Assembly (NCBI GenBank): GCA_937877655.1
Contig: CALFJC010000113.1
Location: forward strand, 13,589 to 77,588
Direction: 5' to 3'
Origin: an uncultured Selenomonadales bacterium
GTDB lineage: Bacteria > Bacillota > Negativicutes > Selenomonadales > Selenomonadaceae
DNA: 64,000 nt
The notes beneath the pieces are model-generated. The model was not told the DNA's origin. It worked only from the letters and a program-made list of their open reading frames with translations, and made no database searches. This document shows positions 9,206 to 18,327 of this stretch, piece after piece; position 1 is the first letter of the stretch; each line of letters begins with the position of its first letter. Both the position numbers and the translations under genes were made by a program.

Positions 9206-10443
9206 ATGATTCATGTTTGTCTTGCCCTCTACGATAAGACAGGGCATTACTCAAAATTTTTGGGCACGACGATGCTTTCTTTATTTGAAAATAAAGATAC
9301 CCCCCCCATTTATCGCCGTCTGTAACCGTCCACATTCTTCACGACAACACTTTGACGGACGACAACCGCGAAAAATTTATTCAAGTCGCAGAACGTTACA
9401 ATCAGCTCGTAAAATTTTATAACGTCGAAGAGCTCTTTACGAACAAAATTGCAGAGATAGAACAGACTTTTCCGCAACTGAAGTCTTTTCATTTCAGCAT
9501 CGCGACTTTTTACAGATTTTTTATCCCGCAAATTCTTCCCGCCGAAATTGAAAAGGTTATTTATCTCGACGCGGACATTATCGTCAACTTGGATCTTAAT
9601 GAACTTTGGGAAATTGAACTCGGCGATAAGCCTCTCGGCGCAGTTCCGAATTTATTCCAAATCAAAGACGAAAAAGCTTCCATTGAACGCAGCATGACAT
9701 CTATTTATTTTTGTAAGAGTAATTTTGTAAAACCTGAGGATTATTTTAATGCCGGCGTATTGTTGCTGAACTTGAAACTTTTACGAAATGACACGGAAAC
9801 TTTGAAGAGCGGAATAAAATTTGTGGCGGAGCAACCTACGGTTCAATATTTTGATCAAGATGTCCTGAATTACTGTTTCTCGACCACATTTCTAAAGTTG
9901 CCCGTGAAATTCAATCGCTACGTTATGCTCGCCCGTCCCGAAGAAGAACTGACTGTTGAAAAAAAAATTTACCATTACGCGGGCGGTAAAGGCGTGTTGG
10001 GGTTGGATATAAACGACCCGTTCAATCGGCTGTGGTGGAGTTATTTTATCAAGACGCCTTGGTTCGGCATCGACGCGTTGACTAAAATCTTCCAAAATGT
10101 TCAGGATTCAATAATACGATTTTCTGCAGTGCTGTCGGGCAAAACTCGTGCGTTTATTGTCGAAGAAGAAAACGTTGAATATATTGAGAAAAAATTCTCT
10201 GTTCATGATGAAGAAAAAGTTATAGTCGTCGACTCCAAAAGCGAACAAAGCTTACAAAGTTTGATTAACTTGGTAAGCATCTCAAAAGGGCGAGAAATTT
10301 TTTTCACGGGAGTTTTGAACATTGATTCAAAGTTGAAAGAGAAAAAATTTGTTGAAGGCAAAGATTTTTTTAACGGCATTGAATTTAACTCTCCGACGTG
10401 GGCAAAGCTCATGAAAGATTATAACCTTATTATGGAAATGTGA
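9206..10443 (+). CDS. Family 8 glycosyltransferase, out of frame at a C8 tract (phase-variable)
   Basis: ATG 9206 follows AAGGAGTGATTGA and gives MIHVCLALYDKTGHYSKF. The frame ends 39 codons later because of C8 at 9300-9307, and the rest is open from 9352 to 10443 in the +2 frame. One extra C would yield about 412 residues. Motifs: VIYLDADIIVN (DxD metal site), FDQDVLNYCF, FNRLWWSYF. The C-terminal ~100 residues (from about GKTRAFIVEEEN) form the same extension as in the other stand-alone GT8 proteins. It precedes the 1706-residue GT2 protein by 22 bases and is probably cotranscribed with it. Sugar and acceptor are unknown. Confidence 0.85.
9300..9307 (+). repeat. Poly-C (C8) contingency tract in GT8 gene
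   Basis: Eight C residues in codons 32-34, the same position and length as at 832 and 6073. Confidence 0.85.
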
Positions 10444-10465
10444 TTTGCGGTGGGGGTGACTTTAT

Positions 10466-13400
10466 TTGAGAATTTATCTTTGTCCAAAGAAAAACAATGA
10501 TGTCAAGGCACAAGTTGAAAAACTTAAGCAACTGTCTCTTCCCGCTCCGAGTTCAGACTTTCCTGCGATTTCGGTTATCATTCCGCTTTACAATGTGGAA
10601 AAATATGTCGCCGAATGCTTGGACAGTATTCTCGCGCAGACTTTCCAAAACTTTGAGGTTATAGTCGTTGACGATTGCTCGACAGATTCAAGCGTTGAAA
10701 TTGTAAAGAGTTACTCGACGAAATTTGACGGACGCCTTACCATTGTGAGGACGAAAAAAAATTCGGGGTATGCGGGCTTTCCGCGCAACAAGGGCATTGA
10801 ACTTGCTCGCGGCGAATATCTGTATTTCGTTGATCCCGACGATACAATTACGCCGACCGCTCTTGAAGAATTGTACACGGCGGCAAAATATTATAATGCT
10901 GATGTTGTTCACTGCGAAAAATATTATTTCGTTCCCGACGAATTTTATAACGACGCCGAATACAGAAAGACTCTTAAGCCTTACAGCTGGCCGTCGGAAG
11001 AAAAAATATACATAACTCAACCGACATTGCTGACAAATGATTTTGAAAGGCGCATCAGAGATTTCAGCCAAAGAACGTTGACATGGAGTTGTTGGGTGCA
11101 ACTTATTCGGCGAGATCTTCTTATCGACAACGAAATTCGTTTCTTAAGTGTTTGTAAACAAGATATAATTTTTACAATGTGCGAGCTTTGTTGCGCCAAA
11201 AATTATCTCATCGTGCCGAATGTTGTTTATTATTATCGAGTACGAGAAGATTCGATAACCAAAGAAAAGTTGGAAATGTCTCCGGCAATTCATCGTTACA
11301 CATCGGCTTTAAAGCAGGGAATAAGTTACCTTGATGAGTTTTTGAATCGCCGGGAGTTTTTTGTCAATCGACCGGATTTAAAATACGCCCTGTTTGATAT
11401 TCTTACCTTGCTAATGTTATGGGGGCTTAATGAAATTTATCGTGAATTGCCGCCTTACGAACTTAATGAACTTTTGAAAAAAGAATTTGATGACTCCGCC
11501 GCAGTCAAAGCTTATTTCTTCAACAAGATGAATCTTTATCGGTTGCAGTTGAATCCGCCGCAAGAAACCATAACCGCGCCGACAGTTGAAATCCTGCCCG
11601 CAAGCAGTAAAAAGGATTTTACGCCAAAAAAATTCCCTGCCATCTCCGTGATTATTCCGATGTACAACGTGGAAAAATATGTCGGCGAATGTCTCGACAG
11701 CCTCCTTGCGCAGACCTTTCAAAGTTTTGAAGTTATCGTGGTTGACGACTGCTCAACAGATAAAAGCGTTGATATTGTTCGGAGCTACGCGCAAAAATTC
11801 AACGGGCGGCTCACTCTCACCAAGACAGAAAAAAATTCGGGCGGGTGCGCTGTTCCGCGAAATGTCGGTTTCCCTTTGGCGGGCGGCGAATACGTTTATT
11901 TTTTTGACGCGGACGATACCGTTACTCCGACGGCACTTGAGGAGTTATACACGGCGGCAAAAAAATACAATGCAGATGTTGTTCATTGTGAAAAATATTG
12001 GCGCGTCCCCGACGAATTTTATAATGACGCCGAGTATAAAAAGAATCTCAAGCCTTTCAGCTACACGACGGCGGAAAAAACTTACATAACGCAACCGACA
12101 ATGCTGACGAGCGATTTGGAAAAACGAATTACCGACTTCAATAAAAATTGGTTGATATGGAATGTTTGGGTGCAACTCGTTCGTCGCGACTTTCTCTTAA
12201 AGAACAGAATATCTTTTGCAAACATTTATCCCGAAGACTTGGTTTTTACCATGTGCGAGCTCTGTTGCGCAAAAAAATATGTTCTTATTCCTAATGTCAT
12301 TATCTTTTATCGTTCGCGAAAAGAATCGCTTGTAAGAAAATCTTTAGACTTACCGCAAATGATTCATCGCTATGCAACGGCTTTAAAATGTGGCATAAGT
12401 TACCTTGAAGAGTTTCTGAATCGGCAAGAATTTTTTGCCGCAAGACCCGATTTAAAGTACGCCTTGTTCGATAATTTAGGTTGTAAAATGATGAATTATC
12501 TTAATGAAATTTATCATGAAGTTCCTGTTCATACCTTTGATGAACACTTGCGGAAGGAATTCGACAGCGACGGCGCATTTGCGGCTTTTATTTTCAACAC
12601 AATGAATATTTATCGCCTAAAGCTGAATCCCTCTCCTCGACGTATTGTGGTGCCGCCAATTAACATTGATCGAATAGGCGACAGGGCGCATGATTTTCTT
12701 TCAAAAAAAATTCCTGCCGTCTCCGTGATAATTCCGCTCTACAACTCCGAGAAATACATCGGCGAATTGTTGGAAAGTATTCTCGCACAGACTTTTCAAG
12801 ATTTTGAAGTTATAGTCGTCGACGACTGCTCCACAGATTTAAGCGCGGAAGTCGTAAAGATTTATGCGCCACTTTTCAGCGGACGGCTGAAATTGGTTAA
12901 GACGAAAAAAAATACCGGGACTCCCGGAGAACCGGGAAATCTCGGCGTTTCTTTGTCGCACGGCAAATATTTATTCATCTTGGACAACGACGACGCTATC
13001 ACTCCCGATGCAATCGAAAAGCTTTACAATATCGCAGAAAATTTTGATGCCGATGTTGTCGCTTGCCAAAAATATTATAAGTTGCCTGAAGAATCTCAGA
13101 ATGATCCCGAATTTAGGAAAAATATTAAACCCTTCAGCTGGCTGAAAGATTTTGTAACCAAACCGACGTTACTTCCTTCCAATGTAAAAAGTCGAATCCA
13201 ATATTGTCATGAACGAAAATTTTTATGGGAGTTGTGGAGCAAGCTAATTCGTCGCGACGTCCTGATAGAAAACGGAATTCATTTCATCACCAGCCTTATT
13301 CAAGATATGATGGCGACTTCTTGTTTGCTTTACACAGCCAAAAGATTTCTCTTGGTGCCGTATGTAGTTAATTACTATCGTGTGCGCAAAAGTTCTTTGT

Positions 13401-15586
13401 ATCGCCAAGAGCGCGAGCCAATCGAGATAATGAAACTTTATTTGAACACTTTAAACGTCGGGTTTAAATATCTTGACGGCTTTTTGAACGGAATAGAGTT
13501 TTTCCGTCAAAATCCCGAAAGCAAAAATTTAGCTCTCAAAACTTACTTTAACGAAACATGGGGCATATACATAAAGCCGATTTACAATAAGATTCCGATT
13601 CACGAGCGCGAAGATGCTTTAATCAAAGAATTTGGCGGCTCCGATAATACAAATTTGGTAGCCTTCCTTTTCAATGAGCTGGGGAATTTCAAAGAAAGTC
13701 ATGAAGGCGATATTCAGCAATTTATTCCTTCGCCGCTTGCAAGAGTAGATCTTAAAATGTCTCCGAGATCCTCCGACAGTGATTTTCAAATTCTTTCTGT
13801 CTCTGACGCCAAAGCCGAAATATCGAAACCTCATTGGTTGCAAAAGGACAGCACAGGTTATCTGATTCAGAGCTACGAAAATCATATAGAAATCATCGCC
13901 AAAGCTTCTGCTTACGGAAAAATTCGTTTAGACCTTCGGGGTTTATCTGTGTTTGATCCGAAAGATAAAACCAAGCGTCTTCCCTATTGGGTTGAATATA
14001 CCAACTTGACGGTAAACGGAAAAACCGTATTCAACACTTCAACGGTTGTTTGGCATGACAAGCCTTACAACTACACGTTTGACGCAAAAGCGGGCGAGGA
14101 AATTAAAATTCAGACAGATTGGCTTCCGCGTCAGAGCAATGTTTTGACAACCTTTGTAAAAAAGGATGAAGTCATTGTCAACAAAAAATTTTCGCCATAT
14201 TTCACCGGGCGAGTAGATCTTAAATTGAAATCAAAAAATGAGAACGGCGATTTTCAAATCGTCGGCGTCTCTGACAAGCAAGCTGAAGTAATAAAAGCAG
14301 AATGGTTGCCGAAGAATGAACTTGGTTATGTGATTCAATCTCGTAAAGGCAATGTGGAAATTATCGCCAAAGCCGGTACGGACGGAAAATTCATTTTAGG
14401 GCTCAAAGGTTTATATGTTCGTGACCCTAATGACGATTCAAAGCGCATTCCTTATTGGATTGATTATACAAAGTTGGTCGTGAACGGCAAAATTATTTTC
14501 GACAAAATCACTCCCGCTTGGCATGACAAGCCTTACAATTACACGCTGGACGTCAAAGCGGGCGAAGAAATTAAAATCCAAACGGAGTGGTTGCCGCACA
14601 GTGCCGATACTTCAAATGTTTCGGCGGACGTTGCAAAAATTCAAGAGAATAACACCGCCAAAATCTTCGTCAGAAGAACGGATAAGAAAACGGAGCCCGA
14701 AAATCTCCAACTCCTTTCTGTTTCCGACAGCACAGCAAAAATATCCGAACCGGATTGGTGGCAACAATTTGGCATTTGTCACGTAATTGATTCCCGGGCG
14801 GGGAACGTGGAAATTACTGCTAAAGCCGTCGCAAGCGGTCAAGTTCAAATACAGCTCGCGGGTCCCTACGCTTTGAACCCGAAAGACAAATCCAAACGCC
14901 TTCCTTGTTGGATTGACTATACAAAGCTTGTCGTGAACGGCAAAACTATTTTCAACCAAATCACACCCGCATGGCACGACAAAGCCTATATCTGCAACAT
15001 TGAAGTAAAAGCGGGCGAAGAATTAAAAATCCAAGTCGAGTGGCTCCCGCACTTGGATAACAGAGATGATCTCTCGGCAAAAGTTGCGCCGCCTCAAGAA
15101 CCGCAAAAAATTTTGGAGCCGCCAAAAGTTCAAGAGCCAAAAAATTACAACGAAACAATTCGTGAACTCAGCGACCATTCGACTGCCCGCGCCGATATTC
15201 AACTTGTGCCAAAAACGAAAGGCGATTTTCAAATTATTTCTGTGTCGGACGGAAAAGCGGATATACGAAAACCCGCATGGCTTCAAAAAAACGGTATCGG
15301 TTATCAGATTCAATCTTATGCGGGGCGATTGGAGTTCATCGCCAAAAGTTCGGTTGACGGAAAGATTAATTTGCGACTTCGAGGCTTGGATGTCCGCTCT
15401 CCCGAAGACAAAAATAAAAAAATTCCCCATTGGATTGATTACACAAAGCTTATTGTCAACGGCAAAATTATTTTTGACGAGATCACTCCCGCATGGCTTG
15501 AGAAATTTTATTCTTACAATACCGACATCAAAGCCGGCGAAGAAATTAAAATTCAAATTGAGTGGCTCCCGCACGGAAATAATTAG
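10466..15586 (+). CDS. Giant glycosyltransferase: three GT2 domains plus four C-terminal repeat domains
   Basis: TTG 10466 is chosen from the upstream GGTGGGGGTGA site and the shared start LRIYLCPKK. The frame is intact for 1706 residues. Three GT2 catalytic domains start near residues 34, 391 and 749, each with the IIP-YN entry, VIVVDDCSTD and a DxD-type motif (VDPDD, FDADD, LDNDD). Four modules of about 115-135 residues follow near 1091-1226, 1248-1381, 1398-1531 and 1571-1706, sharing PYWIDYTKL..NGK, ITPAWHDKPY and KAGEEIKIQ. Domains 1 and 2 are closest to each other, pointing to internal duplication. Such architecture suggests that several linkages of one repeat unit are made by a single polypeptide, perhaps tethered to the glycan by the modules. 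That role is inference. Confidence 0.85.
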   Translation: MRIYLCPKKNNDVKAQVEKLKQLSLPAPSSDFPAISVIIPLYNVEKYVAECLDSILAQTFQNFEVIVVDDCSTDSSVEIVKSYSTKFDGRLTIVRTKKNSGYAGFPRNKGIELARGEYLYFVDPDDTITPTALEELYTAAKYYNADVVHCEKYYFVPDEFYNDAEYRKTLKPYSWPSEEKIYITQPTLLTNDFERRIRDFSQRTLTWSCWVQLIRRDLLIDNEIRFLSVCKQDIIFTMCELCCAKNYLIVPNVVYYYRVREDSITKEKLEMSPAIHRYTSALKQGISYLDEFLNRREFFVNRPDLKYALFDILTLLMLWGLNEIYRELPPYELNELLKKEFDDSAAVKAYFFNKMNLYRLQLNPPQETITAPTVEILPASSKKDFTPKKFPAISVIIPMYNVEKYVGECLDSLLAQTFQSFEVIVVDDCSTDKSVDIVRSYAQKFNGRLTLTKTEKNSGGCAVPRNVGFPLAGGEYVYFFDADDTVTPTALEELYTAAKKYNADVVHCEKYWRVPDEFYNDAEYKKNLKPFSYTTAEKTYITQPTMLTSDLEKRITDFNKNWLIWNVWVQLVRRDFLLKNRISFANIYPEDLVFTMCELCCAKKYVLIPNVIIFYRSRKESLVRKSLDLPQMIHRYATALKCGISYLEEFLNRQEFFAARPDLKYALFDNLGCKMMNYLNEIYHEVPVHTFDEHLRKEFDSDGAFAAFIFNTMNIYRLKLNPSPRRIVVPPINIDRIGDRAHDFLSKKIPAVSVIIPLYNSEKYIGELLESILAQTFQDFEVIVVDDCSTDLSAEVVKIYAPLFSGRLKLVKTKKNTGTPGEPGNLGVSLSHGKYLFILDNDDAITPDAIEKLYNIAENFDADVVACQKYYKLPEESQNDPEFRKNIKPFSWLKDFVTKPTLLPSNVKSRIQYCHERKFLWELWSKLIRRDVLIENGIHFITSLIQDMMATSCLLYTAKRFLLVPYVVNYYRVRKSSLYRQEREPIEIMKLYLNTLNVGFKYLDGFLNGIEFFRQNPESKNLALKTYFNETWGIYIKPIYNKIPIHEREDALIKEFGGSDNTNLVAFLFNELGNFKESHEGDIQQFIPSPLARVDLKMSPRSSDSDFQILSVSDAKAEISKPHWLQKDSTGYLIQSYENHIEIIAKASAYGKIRLDLRGLSVFDPKDKTKRLPYWVEYTNLTVNGKTVFNTSTVVWHDKPYNYTFDAKAGEEIKIQTDWLPRQSNVLTTFVKKDEVIVNKKFSPYFTGRVDLKLKSKNENGDFQIVGVSDKQAEVIKAEWLPKNELGYVIQSRKGNVEIIAKAGTDGKFILGLKGLYVRDPNDDSKRIPYWIDYTKLVVNGKIIFDKITPAWHDKPYNYTLDVKAGEEIKIQTEWLPHSADTSNVSADVAKIQENNTAKIFVRRTDKKTEPENLQLLSVSDSTAKISEPDWWQQFGICHVIDSRAGNVEITAKAVASGQVQIQLAGPYALNPKDKSKRLPCWIDYTKLVVNGKTIFNQITPAWHDKAYICNIEVKAGEELKIQVEWLPHLDNRDDLSAKVAPPQEPQKILEPPKVQEPKNYNETIRELSDHSTARADIQLVPKTKGDFQIISVSDGKADIRKPAWLQKNGIGYQIQSYAGRLEFIAKSSVDGKINLRLRGLDVRSPEDKNKKIPHWIDYTKLIVNGKIIFDEITPAWLEKFYSYNTDIKAGEEIKIQIEWLPHGNN

Positions 15587-15611
15587 GAATTATGAATTAG
15601 GAATTAGGAAT
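15586..15611. repeat. Heptanucleotide repeat array (TAGGAAT type)
   Basis: TAGGAAT/TATGAAT copies with period 7 directly after the stop codon of the 1706-residue gene. Confidence 0.8.
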
Positions 15612-15622
15612 GAAGAAATTTT

Positions 15623-15653
15623 CCCTGTCGAAAACTCGGCGGGGATTTTTTTT
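15623..15653 (+). terminator. Rho-independent terminator after the giant GT2 gene
   Basis: Same stem as at 8963 (CCCTGTCG with CGGCGGGG) followed by ATTTTTTTT. Confidence 0.8.
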
Positions 15654-15659
15654 ATCCAA

Positions 15660-15866
15660 ACTTTTAAGATTCGAGGTCGAAAAGAAATTCGGGAAAATAT
15701 TTTACAAACAACTTGATTTATGATACATTTTGCGGCATGATCGGCGCGGAGTCGAATCGCTGTGACGCGGGGCAAGATTTTTCGTCAGCCGAGTACAAAT
15801 TTACCCGCGAAACTTTAACGACGATGCTTGGTCAGCACAAATTAACCGAAGACAAGGAGTGATTGA
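15660..15866 (+). pseudogene. Duplicated 3' tail of the phosphoethanolamine-transferase gene, second leader copy
   Basis: The sequence repeats the 3' end of the gene at 4118-5974 (coding for LIYDTFCGMIGAESNR ... HKLTEDKE) without its catalytic part, and ends with the AAGGAG site used by the GT8 gene at 15867. Confidence 0.7.
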
Positions 15867-17069
15867 ATGATTCATGTTTGCTTTGTACTTCATGACAGGA
15901 CAGGGCGTTATTCAAAATTCACAGGCACAACGATGTTTTCACTTTTTGAGAACACCAATTCGGAAGTCACGATTCACATTTTTCACGATGATACTTTGAC
16001 AAACGACAATCGCGATAAGTTTTTGGAGATCACAAATCGTCATGGTCAAAATTTGAAATTCCACAATGTCGAAGAACTCTGCGCGGAGAAAATTAACAAA
16101 TATGTTGAATTGGTTCCGTCTGTGAAAAACTCAAGAGTCAGCAGAGCCGCATTTTATAAATTTTTGACTCCAGAAATTCTCGACAAAAATATTGAAAAAG
16201 TCATTTACCTCGACTCGGATATTATCGTCAATCTCGATATAAATGAACTGTGGCAAATTGAACTTGAAGATCATCCCATTGCGGCTGTTGAGAATTTTTT
16301 TTCACGAGGAGTAGATCCGCTAAAAATCTCCTGTTTACTCCGTGACGGATTCGCAAAAGTTGAGGATTATTTTAATTCAGGCATGATCGTAATGAATTTG
16401 AAAATCTTACGCCATGAAGAAGCCAACATATTGGCGGGAATAAAATTCAGGGGCGAACATCCAAAATATACTCTCTTTGATCAAGAGATTTTTAATTATC
16501 TCTTTTCAACACGTAATCTCAAATTGCCGATAAAATTTAATTGTTTAGTCAAACAAACACGCAACTACGGAGACTTTAAAATTAAAGAGTCAATTTACCA
16601 TTATGCGGCCGGCGAATATACATTTGGACTTAATATGAACGATCCGTTCAATCGCCTGTGGTGGAGCTATTTCATAAGGACACCGTGGTTTGATGTTGAT
16701 ACGATGGATAAGATAATCAAAGGTGCCACAGATTCGATGTTGCGACCGTCTGCCGTGCCGCTCGGCAAGGCTCGTGTTTTCGTTGTCGATAACGAGCACG
16801 CTTTTCAAATCGAGAGAAATTTTTCTGTTCAAGACGAAGAAGAAGTTATCGTTGTCGACACTGAAAACAAAGACTGTTTGCAACGATTGACAAAATTAAT
16901 GGATAGCTTGAGAGATAAGAATGTTTTTTTCATAGGTCTCCCAAATATCGATTCAAAGTTAAAGGGAATGAGATTCATTGAAGACAAAGACTTTTTTAAC
17001 GTCTCCGAATTTTATTCTCCTGTGTGGGCAAATCACACAAGTAATTATAAACTAATTTTGTCAATGTGA
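15867..17069 (+). CDS. Family 8 glycosyltransferase, intact
   Basis: This 400-residue protein starts at ATG 15867 after GACAAGGAGTGATTGA. It lacks the homopolymer tract: FENTNSEVTIHIFHDDTL reads straight through where the three broken paralogues carry C8. The DxD motif is at residues 116-118 (VIYLDSDIIVN). The block FNRLWWSYFIRTPWF ends the GT8 domain near residue 275. A C-terminal extension (about 290-400) contains FVVDNEHAFQIERNFSV and a DFFNVSEFYSP motif, present in all four stand-alone GT8 proteins here; its role is unknown. The next GT8 gene starts 20 bases downstream with its own AAAGGAG site. Confidence 0.88.
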   Translation: MIHVCFVLHDRTGRYSKFTGTTMFSLFENTNSEVTIHIFHDDTLTNDNRDKFLEITNRHGQNLKFHNVEELCAEKINKYVELVPSVKNSRVSRAAFYKFLTPEILDKNIEKVIYLDSDIIVNLDINELWQIELEDHPIAAVENFFSRGVDPLKISCLLRDGFAKVEDYFNSGMIVMNLKILRHEEANILAGIKFRGEHPKYTLFDQEIFNYLFSTRNLKLPIKFNCLVKQTRNYGDFKIKESIYHYAAGEYTFGLNMNDPFNRLWWSYFIRTPWFDVDTMDKIIKGATDSMLRPSAVPLGKARVFVVDNEHAFQIERNFSVQDEEEVIVVDTENKDCLQRLTKLMDSLRDKNVFFIGLPNIDSKLKGMRFIEDKDFFNVSEFYSPVWANHTSNYKLILSM

Positions 17070-17088
17070 TTTTTAAAGGAGAGATTTA

Positions 17089-18306
17089 ATGATTCATGTT
17101 TGTTTTTCACTTTATGACAAGAAGGGGCATTATTCAAAATTTGTGGGTACAACAATACTCTCGCTTTTTGAAAACACCAATTCGGATGTCATGATTCACA
17201 TTCTGCACGACAACACTTTGACGGATAACAATCACGGTAAGTTAATCCGTATCGCGGAGCAATATCATCAGCACATGAAGTTTTATAACGTCGAGGAACT
17301 TTGCGCAGACAGACTTTCTGTAATAACGGAGACTTTGCCCAAAACCTATGCCGCACATTTCACTGTGGGAATGTTTTACCGCTTTTTTATTCCGCATATT
17401 CTTCCTGCAGAAATAAAAAAAGCAATTTATCTCGACGCGGATATTATCGTCAATCTCGATATAAACGAACTTTGGCAAATTGAACTTGACGATAAACCTT
17501 TGGGAGCAGTTCCAAATTTATTTCAAATCGCCGATAAAAAAACTTCAGTCGAACGCACCGAGAAACACATACGGATTTGCAAAGAAGGTTTTGTAAAACC
17601 TGAGGACTATTTCAACTCCGGCGTTTTGTTGCTGAATTTAAGGTTTATGCGAAATGCCGATAAAATTTTAATGAGCGGAATAGAATTTATTAAGGAAAAT
17701 CCGCGATTCGTATTTTTTGATCAAGACATTTTGAATTATTGTTTCTCGACAACATTCTTAAAATTGCCGGTAAAGTTTAATCGCTATGTTATGCTTGCCG
17801 GTCTCGAAAATGAACAGCTAAAAAAAATGATTTACCATTACGCGGGCGGCAAATTGGGATTAGGGCTTGATATGAATGATCCTTTTAATCGTTTATGGTG
17901 GAGTTATTTCATCAGAACTCCATGGTTTGACGTTAATACAATGGATAAGATACTTCAAGGTGCCACAGATTCAATGTTGCAACCGTCTGACGTGCCGCCC
18001 GGCAAATCTCGTGTTTTCGTTGTCGATAACGAGCATGCTTGCCAAATCGAAAGAAATTTTTCAGTTAGAGACGAAGAAGAAGTTATCGTCGTCGATACTA
18101 AGAGCGAAGACTGTTTGCAACGATTGACAGAATTAATGGATAGCTCAAGAGGCAAGAATATTTTTTTCATAGGGCTCCCAGACGTCAATTCAAAGTTGCG
18201 GGAAATGAAATTCGTTGAGGGCAAAGACTTCTTTAACGTCTCCGAATTTTATTCTCCGACATGGGCAAATCTCACAAACAATTATAACTTGATTTTGTCA
18301 ATATAA
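17089..18306 (+). CDS. Family 8 glycosyltransferase, intact
   Basis: Second uninterrupted GT8 gene, 405 residues, start ATG 17089 after AAAGGAGAGATTTA. DxD motif in AIYLDADIIVN; FDQDILNYCF and FNRLWWSYFIRTPWF are conserved. Its C-terminal ~110 residues closely match those of the gene just upstream (SRVFVVDNEHACQIERN), while its middle matches the phase-variable GT8 at 9206 (LGAVPNLFQI), so it looks like a recombinant of two paralogues. It lies 22 bases ahead of the GT2 gene at 18328, with which it probably forms an operon. Confidence 0.88.
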   Translation: MIHVCFSLYDKKGHYSKFVGTTILSLFENTNSDVMIHILHDNTLTDNNHGKLIRIAEQYHQHMKFYNVEELCADRLSVITETLPKTYAAHFTVGMFYRFFIPHILPAEIKKAIYLDADIIVNLDINELWQIELDDKPLGAVPNLFQIADKKTSVERTEKHIRICKEGFVKPEDYFNSGVLLLNLRFMRNADKILMSGIEFIKENPRFVFFDQDILNYCFSTTFLKLPVKFNRYVMLAGLENEQLKKMIYHYAGGKLGLGLDMNDPFNRLWWSYFIRTPWFDVNTMDKILQGATDSMLQPSDVPPGKSRVFVVDNEHACQIERNFSVRDEEEVIVVDTKSEDCLQRLTELMDSSRGKNIFFIGLPDVNSKLREMKFVEGKDFFNVSEFYSPTWANLTNNYNLILSI

Positions 18307-18327
18307 TTTTTAAAGGGAGTGGTTTAT

